NCBI RefSeq assembly: GCF_002272835.1 | Contig: NZ_MLAO01000006.1 | Span: 1 to 64,000 of the forward strand | Source of the DNA: Helicobacter sp. 11S03491-1 | Lineage (GTDB): Bacteria > Campylobacterota > Campylobacteria > Campylobacterales > Helicobacteraceae | Direction of reading: 5' to 3' | DNA length: 64,000 bases | Program-made: the position numbers and the translations under genes | In this document: piece after piece, positions 1-8,213 of the stretch | Layout: each line of letters opens with the position of its first letter | Numbering within the stretch: the first letter of the stretch is position 1 | Notes under the pieces: model-generated | The model's database searches: none | What the model was told of the DNA's origin: nothing | The model's input: only the letters and a program-made list of their open reading frames with translations

Positions 1-480
1 GGGATCAACTCTATCCTGACAGATCATTGGAGAGTTTATGCGGATGTGGATGCAGGATTCTTAGGGACTCATTACCAACAAAATTATCTTGTTTCTATCG
101 GGGGAAGGTATGCTTTTGGGAAGAAAGGCTTAAATACCGCGCTGCGCAATCCATCTGGCACCAAAACCCCTTCTTTTAGCAACAAGCAAACTAATAAAAT
201 CCCTGCAGGGTATTATCTGGAAGTTTATTCTATCCCGGAAAAAACAGCCCTCAATCCCGATCAAGAAAAACTCTTAAAAAATTATCCCTATGTGATCGAA
301 TATACTTACAAAGACGTGCCCAATACACAAAGCACAACAAACAAAGTCTTATTCAAAAACTATCTCTTGGGGACTTTCAAGACGCAGCAAGGTGCTTTGC
401 AAAATCAAAAAACTGCTAATGAAGTCGCTAGTATCCTTCAAGGAAAAAATGCTATTGCTCCTTTGAAAGAGATCAAATAA
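1..480 (+). CDS. Outer-membrane protein, C-terminal part (5' end outside window)
   Basis: The reading frame is open from the first base, so the start is missing and 159 residues remain. The first 40 or so residues have the alternating, aromatic-rich pattern of the last strands of a beta-barrel (HWRVYADVDAGFLG, then YLVSIGGRYAFG). After a Ser/Thr/Lys/Pro-rich linker comes a folded-looking tail starting AGYYLEVYSIPEK, whose YYLEVYS/KNYLLGTF spacing resembles a SPOR-type repeat. An outer-membrane or autotransporter-like protein with a periplasmic tail fits best. The exact family cannot be settled from the fragment. Confidence 0.6.
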   Translation, partial: GINSILTDHWRVYADVDAGFLGTHYQQNYLVSIGGRYAFGKKGLNTALRNPSGTKTPSFSNKQTNKIPAGYYLEVYSIPEKTALNPDQEKLLKNYPYVIEYTYKDVPNTQSTTNKVLFKNYLLGTFKTQQGALQNQKTANEVASILQGKNAIAPLKEIK

Positions 481-1190
481 AAAGGCTAATCTTAGATTCC
501 TCTTGGGGTTTCCCATAGGACTCTTTGATCCTTAAGAAATTCAGAGAAAAGGAGAGTGCCTCTTTTTAGAAATTTAGATAGCTTCCTTTAATGATTCTTA
601 GTCAAATAATAAAGTAATTAACCAAACTTCAAAACATTCACAAACCCAAAAAGATAGATTAAAAACTTGATTATAAGGTTTGATTTAAAGTTAGATAAAA
701 TCAAAGGTTGCAATCCATAGATTAAAACAAACTATTTTAATGAGTTTGATAAGCAAGCTAGGAAAGGTTTTGCAAACAAAAGCTTGTAAGTTTGAGATGA
801 ATTTCCAAGAAATAGATATTCTCCTCCTGTTTTTACCCATTGTAAGTCCATGGTTATTAAATTTCTAGTTGGGGAGGGAGGAGAAAATTTTATACAAAGC
901 CATAACATCGCTTGCAAAAAGAGTCTTTTAAATTATATAACCTCATTTGGCATTGATAAATTTAGTTTTGCCAAATCATTGATGATTAAGAATGTTTGTG
1001 TTTTTCCCATGCAATATATCCACTGATATTATATTTTTCACAGACTTCAAGCAAACCCAACTTCCAACCCACCTCAAAAATACCCATCAACTTTAAATAT
1101 ATTTTTATGATAAGGACAATAAAGCTTGATTGTTTTGTGAAAAATTTAAACTATGTAAATTTTGATAAACAACTCTTCTTGAGCAAAAAT
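481..1190. other. Gene-free interval of about 710 bp
   Basis: I find no open frame with a credible ribosome-binding site, protein-like composition or recognisable family. Open frames at 732-917 (minus) and 996-1280 (plus) have low-complexity, K/N/F-rich translations and no Shine-Dalgarno sequence. The interval separates a plus-strand gene from the end of the minus-strand flagellar operon. I see no clear terminator hairpin. Confidence 0.5.
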
Positions 1191-1412
1191 TTACTCCAAA
1201 AATTTTTTTGCCATTTTGATTTGGAACATTTGTTTTTTGAGATTTTCTTGATCACCCTCAAGCATCTCAATAGTTTGTGAAATCAACTCTTGGGCAACCA
1301 AAAGATCTTCCATGTCTTTAAAAGACTTTTCAGGTAAGTGTGTGATTAATTCATATGCTTTTTGAGTATTTTTCTCCAGAAGAGCTATTTTAAGGCTATC
1401 TGCCCAATTCAT
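1191..1412 (-). CDS. FliT-like flagellar chaperone (HP0754-type), 73 aa
   Basis: This small, helical, charged protein (start MNWADSLKIAL) lies directly downstream of fliS and overlaps its end by 17 bases. The open frame extends further upstream, but that stretch only back-translates fliS, so the ATG at 1412 was chosen. In H. pylori the same position holds a small conserved protein (HP0754) regarded as FliT-like, a chaperone for the filament-cap protein FliD. Sequence similarity to enterobacterial FliT is not visible by eye. The assignment rests on position, size and predicted helical character. Confidence 0.6.
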   Translation of the reverse strand: MNWADSLKIALLEKNTQKAYELITHLPEKSFKDMEDLLVAQELISQTIEMLEGDQENLKKQMFQIKMAKKFLE

Positions 1413-1779
1413 TTTGATGTATCTCTCTCCATGCCTCAAGCAATCCTTTAGCGACATTAATAACCATCTCAACTTTTTGAGAATTGTTTTCCACATTTGC
1501 TTGAGTCAATAGCTTGATTTGATGGGTATAAAGTCCTGTCAAATAAGTAGCCACTTCCCCACCTTTCTCATAATCAAGTATGTTTAACAATTCAGTGAAA
1601 ATATCTGTAGCACGATTAATATAATAAATTTTTTTCTCAATGTCTTGAGCTTCCATGTGCCTGCGTGCTTGCGAAGCAAATCTCAAAATGCCCTCATAAA
1701 GCATTTCAATCAATTTAGCAGGGGATTCAACCGAAACTGAATTTTGCTGGTATAAACTATAAGCATTTCCACTTCGCAT
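1396..1779 (-). CDS. fliS: Flagellar export chaperone FliS
   Basis: FliS binds the C-terminus of flagellin in the cytoplasm and keeps it unpolymerised until export. The 127-residue product contains the family stretches SPAKLIEMLYEGILRF and EKKIYYINRATDIFTELL, and LDYEKGGEVATYLTGLY with the conserved hydrophobic helix faces. It is full length for the family. It follows fliD by 21 bases and overlaps the FliT-like gene downstream, so flaG-fliD-fliS-fliT is very probably one transcript. The similarity to H. pylori FliS (HP0753) as I recall it is very high. Confidence 0.96.
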   Translation of the reverse strand: MRSGNAYSLYQQNSVSVESPAKLIEMLYEGILRFASQARRHMEAQDIEKKIYYINRATDIFTELLNILDYEKGGEVATYLTGLYTHQIKLLTQANVENNSQKVEMVINVAKGLLEAWREIHQNELGR

Positions 1780-1800
1780 TCAACTTCCTTAAATTTTAGC

Positions 1801-3840
1801 TTATTTCTTTTTGGCAACTGACTGGTCTATCATCATTTGAACTGCATTAAATGAATTGTTTGCTTTGGCAATCTGATTATCATAAGCAGCAAATCTATCT
1901 GCCATAATGTCATACCTTGTTTTTAAAAGATTCATCGCATTTTCTTTGTCTTTGGTTAGATTCTTAGCATCTCTATCCAGAGAATCTTCATAGACTTTAA
2001 GTTTTGCATTACTACCATCGACCAAACCTGCTAAAACTTTATTCAATTGTACAAAAACACCATCTTGATGCACTTCTTTCCCTTCGATATTTTTCTTATC
2101 TGTGCCATAGAAAAAATCTTGGACTTGCTGAGGATTGGCATTAATAGCGCTAGAAAGCTTGGCTTCATCTAAAATCATTTTGGATTTATCATCAATACTC
2201 AAACCATACTTAACCAAACTCTGCAAATCACCTCCTCCACCCATCGTATAAGAAAAAAGATTATTGATACTTGATCGAATCATGCGAATATCCCCGACTC
2301 CATTGAAAATACCTGCAATCCTGGTCTCCGGATCATAACGCGTTACTTCATCTAATTTGGGGATAAGTTCATTATAGGCTTTGACAAATTCCTTGATATT
2401 ATCAATAATAGCCTGATTATCTCTACCGATACTAATAATAGCAGGCTTACCGGGCTCTGTAGTTCCTTGAAGACTTAAGGAAACGCCATTGATAACATCA
2501 TTAATCTCATTGCTTGGACGCCTAATACTCACGCCATTATAGGTAAATTTTGCATCAGAGGCACTCTGAAGGTTTTTAAATTTGAAAACCTCACTCTCAA
2601 TTTTGGAATAATTTTGTATCAATCCTTGTTGTAACCCTAACTCTTTAATGGCTTGCTTACCTGCATCATCTTGGGGGGTAATGCGCATCTCCCCTATTTC
2701 AGAATTAAGAATCAATTTACCTGCCCCATCTGTTTTAGCATGCATGCCTGCAATATTTTCTATAGCATCAGCAATAATCTTTGCGTTTTGTTCGCTTGTA
2801 TTGCCTTTTTTTGTCATTTTGGATAGATTTAGGGGGACTGATCCTATATTGATAATACCCTCTAAATGCCCTGATTTGACAGCTACATTGGACTCCAAAA
2901 GATTATCTTGTTGGGATTGAATGCTCTCAAAACCAAGTGCGCCAACTTTATTGCCACTGAGTGAAATTTCATAACCTCTTCTATCGTTGAAGACTAGAGA
3001 TTTACCATTGTCTGTAAGCCCGATATTGATATCGGAATCCAGCAAATCTTTGGTATCCGGATTGTCTTTGATTGCCTCTTTGATAGCATTTTTTAAAGCT
3101 TCTGCTCTATCTTGAGCTGACATATTCTCCTTCATATCAAAAATGATATTTAATGTCTGATTGTTGCCATTTTTATCTTTGATATTCAAGGCAAAATCAC
3201 CTTCTCCCAAACTTATAGGAGTGCTTGGAATAGGGTTAGAAGTGATAATAGATCCAAAATAAATACGACTATCTTCGCCTGTATTTTTAGAGTTGATCAT
3301 TAATTGATAAGGGTTCGCCCCTCCTGTTTTCATAATGATGCCTGTAACCTCGCCTTTTGTAGCATCTGTAATTGCTTGAGCTACATCTCCTACACTCATG
3401 CCGGCCTTAATGTCAATGGTATAATTTTTGCCATTTGTAAAAAATTTGAGTTTAATATCACGCTTACTGAAAGCATCATCTCTTGAAGAAAATTTAGTCC
3501 CTACTTCATTAATATCCCCTTGTGCCATACTTTCTACATCAATTTTAATATCTTGTATAGGCACTCCTGCCCCAACACTTGCCTTGATAGCATCGCCTGT
3601 AACATTGCTTGTTCTGGCAATATAAGGTGAATAATCAGAGAGGTTTTTAACAGGGGCTTTCAGGTTGCTGATTAATGTTGTTATTTCAACAAGCTCTTTT
3701 TGTTTTTCAACATTTTGCTCCATTTTTTTATCAATGGGAGCAACCATTGTTTTCTCATCAGCCTTTTTTAATTTGTCAATTACATCATAATTTAAAACAC
3801 TACTCCCTATTCCCAGGGAGCTAAGTTTGCCCATTGCCAC
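1801..3840 (-). CDS. fliD: Flagellar filament capping protein FliD (HAP2)
   Basis: FliD forms the cap at the tip of the growing filament and inserts flagellin subunits. The 679-residue product matches the Helicobacter FliD family from end to end: N-terminal LNYDVIDKLKKADEK, central FTYNGVSIRRPSNEINDV, and C-terminal coiled coil KVYEDSLDRDAKNLTKDKEN. The start is the GTG at 3840, six bases after AAGGAG. An ATG two codons later is further from this site than usual, and the GTG reproduces the MAxG start of H. pylori FliD. It lies between flaG and fliS on the same strand. Confidence 0.97.
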   Translation of the reverse strand: MAMGKLSSLGIGSSVLNYDVIDKLKKADEKTMVAPIDKKMEQNVEKQKELVEITTLISNLKAPVKNLSDYSPYIARTSNVTGDAIKASVGAGVPIQDIKIDVESMAQGDINEVGTKFSSRDDAFSKRDIKLKFFTNGKNYTIDIKAGMSVGDVAQAITDATKGEVTGIIMKTGGANPYQLMINSKNTGEDSRIYFGSIITSNPIPSTPISLGEGDFALNIKDKNGNNQTLNIIFDMKENMSAQDRAEALKNAIKEAIKDNPDTKDLLDSDINIGLTDNGKSLVFNDRRGYEISLSGNKVGALGFESIQSQQDNLLESNVAVKSGHLEGIINIGSVPLNLSKMTKKGNTSEQNAKIIADAIENIAGMHAKTDGAGKLILNSEIGEMRITPQDDAGKQAIKELGLQQGLIQNYSKIESEVFKFKNLQSASDAKFTYNGVSIRRPSNEINDVINGVSLSLQGTTEPGKPAIISIGRDNQAIIDNIKEFVKAYNELIPKLDEVTRYDPETRIAGIFNGVGDIRMIRSSINNLFSYTMGGGGDLQSLVKYGLSIDDKSKMILDEAKLSSAINANPQQVQDFFYGTDKKNIEGKEVHQDGVFVQLNKVLAGLVDGSNAKLKVYEDSLDRDAKNLTKDKENAMNLLKTRYDIMADRFAAYDNQIAKANNSFNAVQMMIDQSVAKKK

Positions 3841-3866
3841 AAGCTACTCCTTAAAAAGCAACACTA

Positions 3867-4262
3867 TTAGCCTTTTTTGTCAAAAATAAGCCCAACAATA
3901 TCGTGCATTTTTTTCATAAGCTCAATGGCTTCTTTTGAAGGAATTTCACGAATAATTTTATCTCCATTATCTTCCCTTACTGTAACAACTAAGCCTCGAA
4001 TATCATCATTATAGTTAAAATTTATGTCTGTATTAATCCGTTTCATTTCTTTATTAAGCTCATTGCCAAGCGCTATTAACTCTTGTTTCAAATCATTTTG
4101 GCGTATGCCTTCATGATAAGCATCTATTTCTTGAGTTTGCTTCATTGAAGATATTTGAGCATTCCTATTATTTTTCATAGGTCTGCCTGCATTACTTGCA
4201 AGACTAATTAACTTATTTTGCAATGATGAAGCTGAACTTCCTTGTATATTATCTATCATCAT
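3867..4262 (-). CDS. flaG: FlaG family flagellar protein
   Basis: The 131-residue protein has the FlaG domain in its second half: LNKEMKRINTDINFNYND, then VVTVREDNGDKIIREIPSKEAIELMKKM, which is the family signature. FlaG affects filament length in Campylobacterales. It is the first gene of the flaG-fliD-fliS-fliT run. AGGAGG stands 2 bases before the first ATG and 5 before a second ATG at 4259, so the true start may be the second. A sigma-28-like promoter lies just upstream (4293-4319). Confidence 0.93.
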   Translation of the reverse strand: MMIDNIQGSSASSLQNKLISLASNAGRPMKNNRNAQISSMKQTQEIDAYHEGIRQNDLKQELIALGNELNKEMKRINTDINFNYNDDIRGLVVTVREDNGDKIIREIPSKEAIELMKKMHDIVGLIFDKKG

Positions 4263-4292
4263 TTCCTCCTAACATATATAACTCCACTTCTA

Positions 4293-4319
4293 ATATCGTC
4301 TATTTGAAATTTTTTTTTA
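4293..4319 (-). promoter_or_regulatory. Probable sigma-28 (FliA) promoter of flaG-fliD-fliS-fliT
   Basis: On the minus strand TAAA (4319-4316) is followed after exactly 15 bases by GACGATAT (4300-4293). The FliA consensus is TAAA-N15-GCCGATAA, so only two positions differ. The -35 box overlaps the TAA stop of the EnvC-like gene. The expected start point lies about 25 bases before flaG. Confidence 0.65.
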
Positions 4320-5579
4320 TTTACTTTTTGAAATTATTTCTAACGGATCGATATGTTTATCTTTTTGCGTAACTTCAAAACCCAATTTTTGCTCTACTCT
4401 GCCGATTACATAACCTTTTTTGATTCGTAACCCCGGCTTGATTGTGGGGGCAATTTTATCCAACTGAGAATAAATTGTATGCATTTGATTTGCATGTTCA
4501 ACGATAATTACTTTTTTCAAAATGGGCACTTCTTTGGCATAAACTACTTTCCCATCAAAAATATTTCTCACAACAGCATTGCGAACCTTAGAAACCAAAG
4601 TTACAGATTCATTAAAAACTTTCAATTTATAAACAGGGTCAAAATAAGGTCCAAATTTTTGTTCTACATCATAGCTTGAAAGAGGGGAAATTGTCTTTTG
4701 CCCTTTGTATTTCATTGTTGAGATACTTCGATAAGAGCTTGCCATTTGTTTAACATCAAGGGGGGCTTGCAATTGGTTGGAGTCAATTGTGCTAAGTTTT
4801 GGATTTGCCCTTTTGGCTTGTTCTTCTTGAGCTTTTTTTGCCAACAACTCTTTTTCTTTATTTTGTTTCAAAATGTTTAATTTTGAGAGGATACTATCAA
4901 GACTTTTTCTTTCATTATCAATATCTTTGAGTTTTTTATCATAAGCTTCCAATTCAGATTTTAAATTACTCATCAGTTTTTTTTGCTGTCCAATCATGGT
5001 TTGAAGTTTTTGTTTTTTATCTTTTTGGTTATTGATAAATAAGCTAATTTTATTGATATTATGGGAAATTTGAGAAATTTGGGTATTGATAGAAGCCTCT
5101 TGCTTACTCAAAAGCTCCATTTTGTTTTTGGAATCTTTATTGAGGGTTTTAAAAATCTCTTGAAGGATAATATCATCCGGAGAAATAGGACTTCGGTGGT
5201 TTAATACCATAATAAATGCCATATCTTTAATCAAAATATTAGTCATGTCATCTTGAATCTTAACCTTTTGTTTTTCAAGATTTTCAAGAGTACTTTTGTA
5301 GTTTTGAAGTTCTTTTTCTTGAAGAGAATTTTGAGATTGATTTTTGTTGATATTTTTTTGGACATCTTCAATTTGCTTGTTAAGTTCTTTGATTTGGGTA
5401 TGTTTTTGGTTGATCGTATTTCCAAGCGTATTTAGAAGATTGCTAATAGTGGCTTTTTCTTGATTTTTTTTCTGTAGTTTAGTTTGGTTGGTGCTAATAT
5501 TTTTATTAATGTCTTCAATCCCTGCTGCATGCAAACAAATCGCAATTCCAAAAATTAAAAAAAATCGATACAATCCCAC
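4317..5579 (-). CDS. EnvC-like coiled-coil protein with degenerate M23 (LytM) domain
   Basis: The 420-residue protein has an N-terminal signal sequence (MGLYRFFLIFGIAICLHAA), a long Lys/Gln/Glu-rich coiled coil to about residue 260, and a C-terminal LytM/M23-like domain from about residue 310. It lies directly downstream of ftsX, as the H. pylori homologue HP0750 does. In E. coli, FtsEX recruits EnvC to activate amidases at septation. All zinc-ligand positions of active M23 enzymes look replaced: the HxxxD position reads FNESVT, and the HxH position reads LGFEV. It is therefore probably a non-catalytic activator of peptidoglycan splitting. Confidence 0.85.
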   Translation of the reverse strand: MGLYRFFLIFGIAICLHAAGIEDINKNISTNQTKLQKKNQEKATISNLLNTLGNTINQKHTQIKELNKQIEDVQKNINKNQSQNSLQEKELQNYKSTLENLEKQKVKIQDDMTNILIKDMAFIMVLNHRSPISPDDIILQEIFKTLNKDSKNKMELLSKQEASINTQISQISHNINKISLFINNQKDKKQKLQTMIGQQKKLMSNLKSELEAYDKKLKDIDNERKSLDSILSKLNILKQNKEKELLAKKAQEEQAKRANPKLSTIDSNQLQAPLDVKQMASSYRSISTMKYKGQKTISPLSSYDVEQKFGPYFDPVYKLKVFNESVTLVSKVRNAVVRNIFDGKVVYAKEVPILKKVIIVEHANQMHTIYSQLDKIAPTIKPGLRIKKGYVIGRVEQKLGFEVTQKDKHIDPLEIISKSK

Positions 5580-6389
5580 TTAAGATCTCCTTTGGGAAAT
5601 GATGACAGCCCACACACAAAACACGCAAATAGCTATAGAGACACATAAAAGCATCAAAAAATCCTCACCAAATCTAAAAATATCTCCTTGTATTTCAAGA
5701 GCTGCAATCATTTCTTTGAACCCACCTTGCAAAGACAAGTAAAAAGTCCCTAAACTAATACAAATACTTGTTACAATAGAATCTATAAGGGCTAGTTGAA
5801 ATAATACTTTATTCTTAATCCAAACAGATGCCCCCAAAAATCCCATAATCTCCATTCGCCTGCTATGCTCAAAACGCCAAATTTGAATTTGCCTAATAAT
5901 TAGCAAAACAGATAAAATTGTAATGAGTGAAGCAAAAATCCAAACATTGATTTTAATCAAAAATAAAAGTCTATAGACTTGGTTATGTGTTTTGCTAAAA
6001 GCTTCTACTTTGGTAACTCCGGGTATTTTAAGGAGGGTTTGATTAATAGCTTGAAGTCTTTTTTGATCAGGAAAAATCGAAAGTTTAAGCGAATAGAAAA
6101 AAGGGAGATCTTTTTTAATATCAGCAATATTAGCCTCTGTTATATTTTGTTTGATTCGTTCGAGCAAAAAATCAGGGTTAATCAACGAAAGACCTTTAGA
6201 TTCTTTGATATTTTTGGCTATAAAATCAAAACTTAATTTCTGATTGCTAGCTAACAATATTGAATAACTTTGAGAGAGTCTATCCTCTTTAATGGATATG
6301 GCACGATTAACCAAAACAATACTCTGCAGACTAAAAAGCAATGCCAACAAAGGCACAATCAATGAAAAATGTCTTTTAAGAGTATTCAT
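5580..6389 (-). CDS. ftsX: Cell-division protein FtsX
   Basis: FtsX is the membrane subunit of the FtsEX complex, which couples ATP hydrolysis in the cytoplasm to peptidoglycan hydrolase activation in the periplasm. The product (269 aa) has one N-terminal transmembrane helix (FSLIVPLLALLFSLQSIVLV), a periplasmic domain and three C-terminal helices with the RRMEIMGFLGAS motif typical of FtsX. The ATG at 6389 is preceded by GGAG at 6 bases and sits inside the end of ftsE. An upstream in-frame ATG at 6401 has no such site. It lies between ftsE and the EnvC-like gene, a complete FtsEX-activator unit. Confidence 0.93.
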   Translation of the reverse strand: MNTLKRHFSLIVPLLALLFSLQSIVLVNRAISIKEDRLSQSYSILLASNQKLSFDFIAKNIKESKGLSLINPDFLLERIKQNITEANIADIKKDLPFFYSLKLSIFPDQKRLQAINQTLLKIPGVTKVEAFSKTHNQVYRLLFLIKINVWIFASLITILSVLLIIRQIQIWRFEHSRRMEIMGFLGASVWIKNKVLFQLALIDSIVTSICISLGTFYLSLQGGFKEMIAALEIQGDIFRFGEDFLMLLCVSIAICVFCVWAVIISQRRS

Positions 6390-7047
6390 ACACTTCTCCA
6401 TCTATGATATTGAGTTTCCTGTAATGGATATTGAGACGATCCGGAATTCTATGGGTTACCACCACAACAGTTGCATCTAATTGTTCATTAGCGCTTTTTA
6501 ACAAACTCCAAATCATATCACTGGAATAATCATCTAAATTTCCTGTAGGTTCATCAGCTAATATCAACAAAGGTCTATGAGAAATAGCCCTTGCCATTGC
6601 CACTCTTTGCTGTTCTCCTCCACTGAGTTCAAGGGGGTAACGATTGGACTTATAAAGCAAATCAACATGCGAAAGAAGTTTTTCCACTTGAGAATCACAA
6701 ATTTCTTTTTTATACCCACTAATTACCATAGGCAAACGTATATTTTTCTCTACCGTCCATTCTTCAATCAATTTATAATCTTGAAATACAATGCCAATAT
6801 TACGACGTAGTTCATTAATAAGCCTTTTGCCTGCTTGTGCAATATTGATATTACAAACTTCCAAAGTTCCCCCAAAAATCGATAAATTCCCATATAACGA
6901 TTTTAAAAGTGTGCTTTTACCACTCCCGCTAGCCCCTGAAACAAATACAAAATCTTTGCGTTTAATCTCAAAATTAGCATCTCTAATAATGGGCTCTTCT
7001 TTTTTATAAGCTAAATGTAAGTTTTTTGCTCGAATAATAATGCTCAT
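6376..7047 (-). CDS. ftsE: Cell-division ATP-binding protein FtsE
   Basis: This 223-residue ABC ATPase carries Walker A GASGSGKSTLL, the Q-loop GIVFQDYKLI, the signature LSGGEQQRVAMARAI, Walker B LLILADEPTGNLD and the switch histidine in VVVVTHR. It partners with FtsX, whose gene overlaps its 3' end. The start overlaps the trmB stop by 4 bases, so trmB-ftsE-ftsX-envC are translationally coupled. Confidence 0.96.
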   Translation of the reverse strand: MSIIIRAKNLHLAYKKEEPIIRDANFEIKRKDFVFVSGASGSGKSTLLKSLYGNLSIFGGTLEVCNINIAQAGKRLINELRRNIGIVFQDYKLIEEWTVEKNIRLPMVISGYKKEICDSQVEKLLSHVDLLYKSNRYPLELSGGEQQRVAMARAISHRPLLILADEPTGNLDDYSSDMIWSLLKSANEQLDATVVVVTHRIPDRLNIHYRKLNIIDGEVYEYS

Positions 7048-8210
7048 TTAACCTCCGCTAATATTTTTAATAATTCTTGATGTGCCTTGATATTAGCAAT
7101 ACTTGCCAAAGGATTACCCCCAAAATAGTGCCCCCCTTTCATATCAAAAATAATTATTTTATTGATAGGCCAATGAAAATCCCCCAAACTTATCAACAAA
7201 ATAATTTTTTCTTCACGAACTTTAAAAACATCATAAATATGCAAAAAATAATCTTTTTTGACTATTTTTTGTTGCCGATAAGGAAAACATAAATTTTTGA
7301 GATCTAAAAAATCAAATTTAAAATCATACTCTATTTTGTAATCCGATTGATTTTCTTGTAATGAAAAAATTTTTAAATCAAAAATATCTTTTTGCTGTTT
7401 TTGCCAGCGCGCCTCATATTTGCTCACCACTTCCGTGGATAGATTTTTAGAAATACTCACACAAGCGTTTTGAAAACTCAAAGCCATCTTGAGGGCATCT
7501 TCAAAATACTCTTCATCATCAGTTCTAAGCTCTAATGAAGCGTTTTTTTTCAACACTCTATTAGCTTGCATGAGAAATCTGGGATTTAAAACTCGGCGAT
7601 GAGGCTTCTTGCTCCAAGGAATAGGAAAATGCACATAAATAGCCTCGCACTCATTGGGAGGCAAAATCTCAAGCAAAATCCTTGCATCTGCACAAACGAT
7701 ATAAACATTTGTTAATCCGGACAACTCAATTTGTCTCAAAATCTGCTCAATAGAGGGTGTGTGTATTTCAATACCAATATAAATTTGTTTTGGATTATCT
7801 TGGGCCATTTTTAACAAATGCCTTCCGGATCCAAAACCAATCTCAATCTGAAAATCTTTGAGTTTAAGCTCTGAAATTTCTTGAGACTTGAGAAAAAATT
7901 TACTTTGAAGTGTTTGTTTTGGAGAATCATTATTAAGATTATGACAAATAACATTAGCCTTTTTTGACAGCACACGAAGAGCACCTTTCAAAATCCCGAT
8001 TGGGTTTGGTTTGGTAATTTTCTCAGCTTTGAGTAAAATATCTTTGTCTCGAGAAATTTTTCTCACAAAAAAATCATTGGCTTGGTAAGAAACCCTGATG
8101 AGACTCTCTTTGGGATTTTTCAAACTAAATGCTTCATACAAAATCTCATACCCCCCATCACAAAAAGGCAACTCTCCTAAAAAAATATCTTGAGCTAAAA
8201 AATGAGGCAT
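7044..8210 (-). CDS. trmB: tRNA (guanine-N7-)-methyltransferase TrmB, long Helicobacter form
   Basis: TrmB methylates G46 in the variable loop of tRNAs using S-adenosylmethionine. The SAM-binding loop is EIGFGSGRHLLKMA. The family stretches IYVHFPIPWSKKPHRRVLNPRF and LELRTDDEEYFEDAL follow. At 388 residues it is about 150 residues longer than E. coli TrmB. The extra material lies N-terminal (about 120 residues) and C-terminal, as in the Campylobacterales proteins I know. The ATG at 8210 is used because H. pylori TrmB also begins MPHFLA. An in-frame TTG precedes it directly. Confidence 0.93.
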   Translation of the reverse strand: MPHFLAQDIFLGELPFCDGGYEILYEAFSLKNPKESLIRVSYQANDFFVRKISRDKDILLKAEKITKPNPIGILKGALRVLSKKANVICHNLNNDSPKQTLQSKFFLKSQEISELKLKDFQIEIGFGSGRHLLKMAQDNPKQIYIGIEIHTPSIEQILRQIELSGLTNVYIVCADARILLEILPPNECEAIYVHFPIPWSKKPHRRVLNPRFLMQANRVLKKNASLELRTDDEEYFEDALKMALSFQNACVSISKNLSTEVVSKYEARWQKQQKDIFDLKIFSLQENQSDYKIEYDFKFDFLDLKNLCFPYRQQKIVKKDYFLHIYDVFKVREEKIILLISLGDFHWPINKIIIFDMKGGHYFGGNPLASIANIKAHQELLKILAEVK

Positions 8211-8213
8211 CAA

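Noticed and set aside
732-917. 61-codon open frame on the minus strand in the first gap
   Set aside because: No Shine-Dalgarno sequence, low-complexity translation, no partner genes.
996-1280. 94-codon open frame on the plus strand
   Set aside because: Overlaps the end of the FliT-like gene on the other strand; Phe/Asn/Lys-rich composition of AT-rich non-coding DNA.
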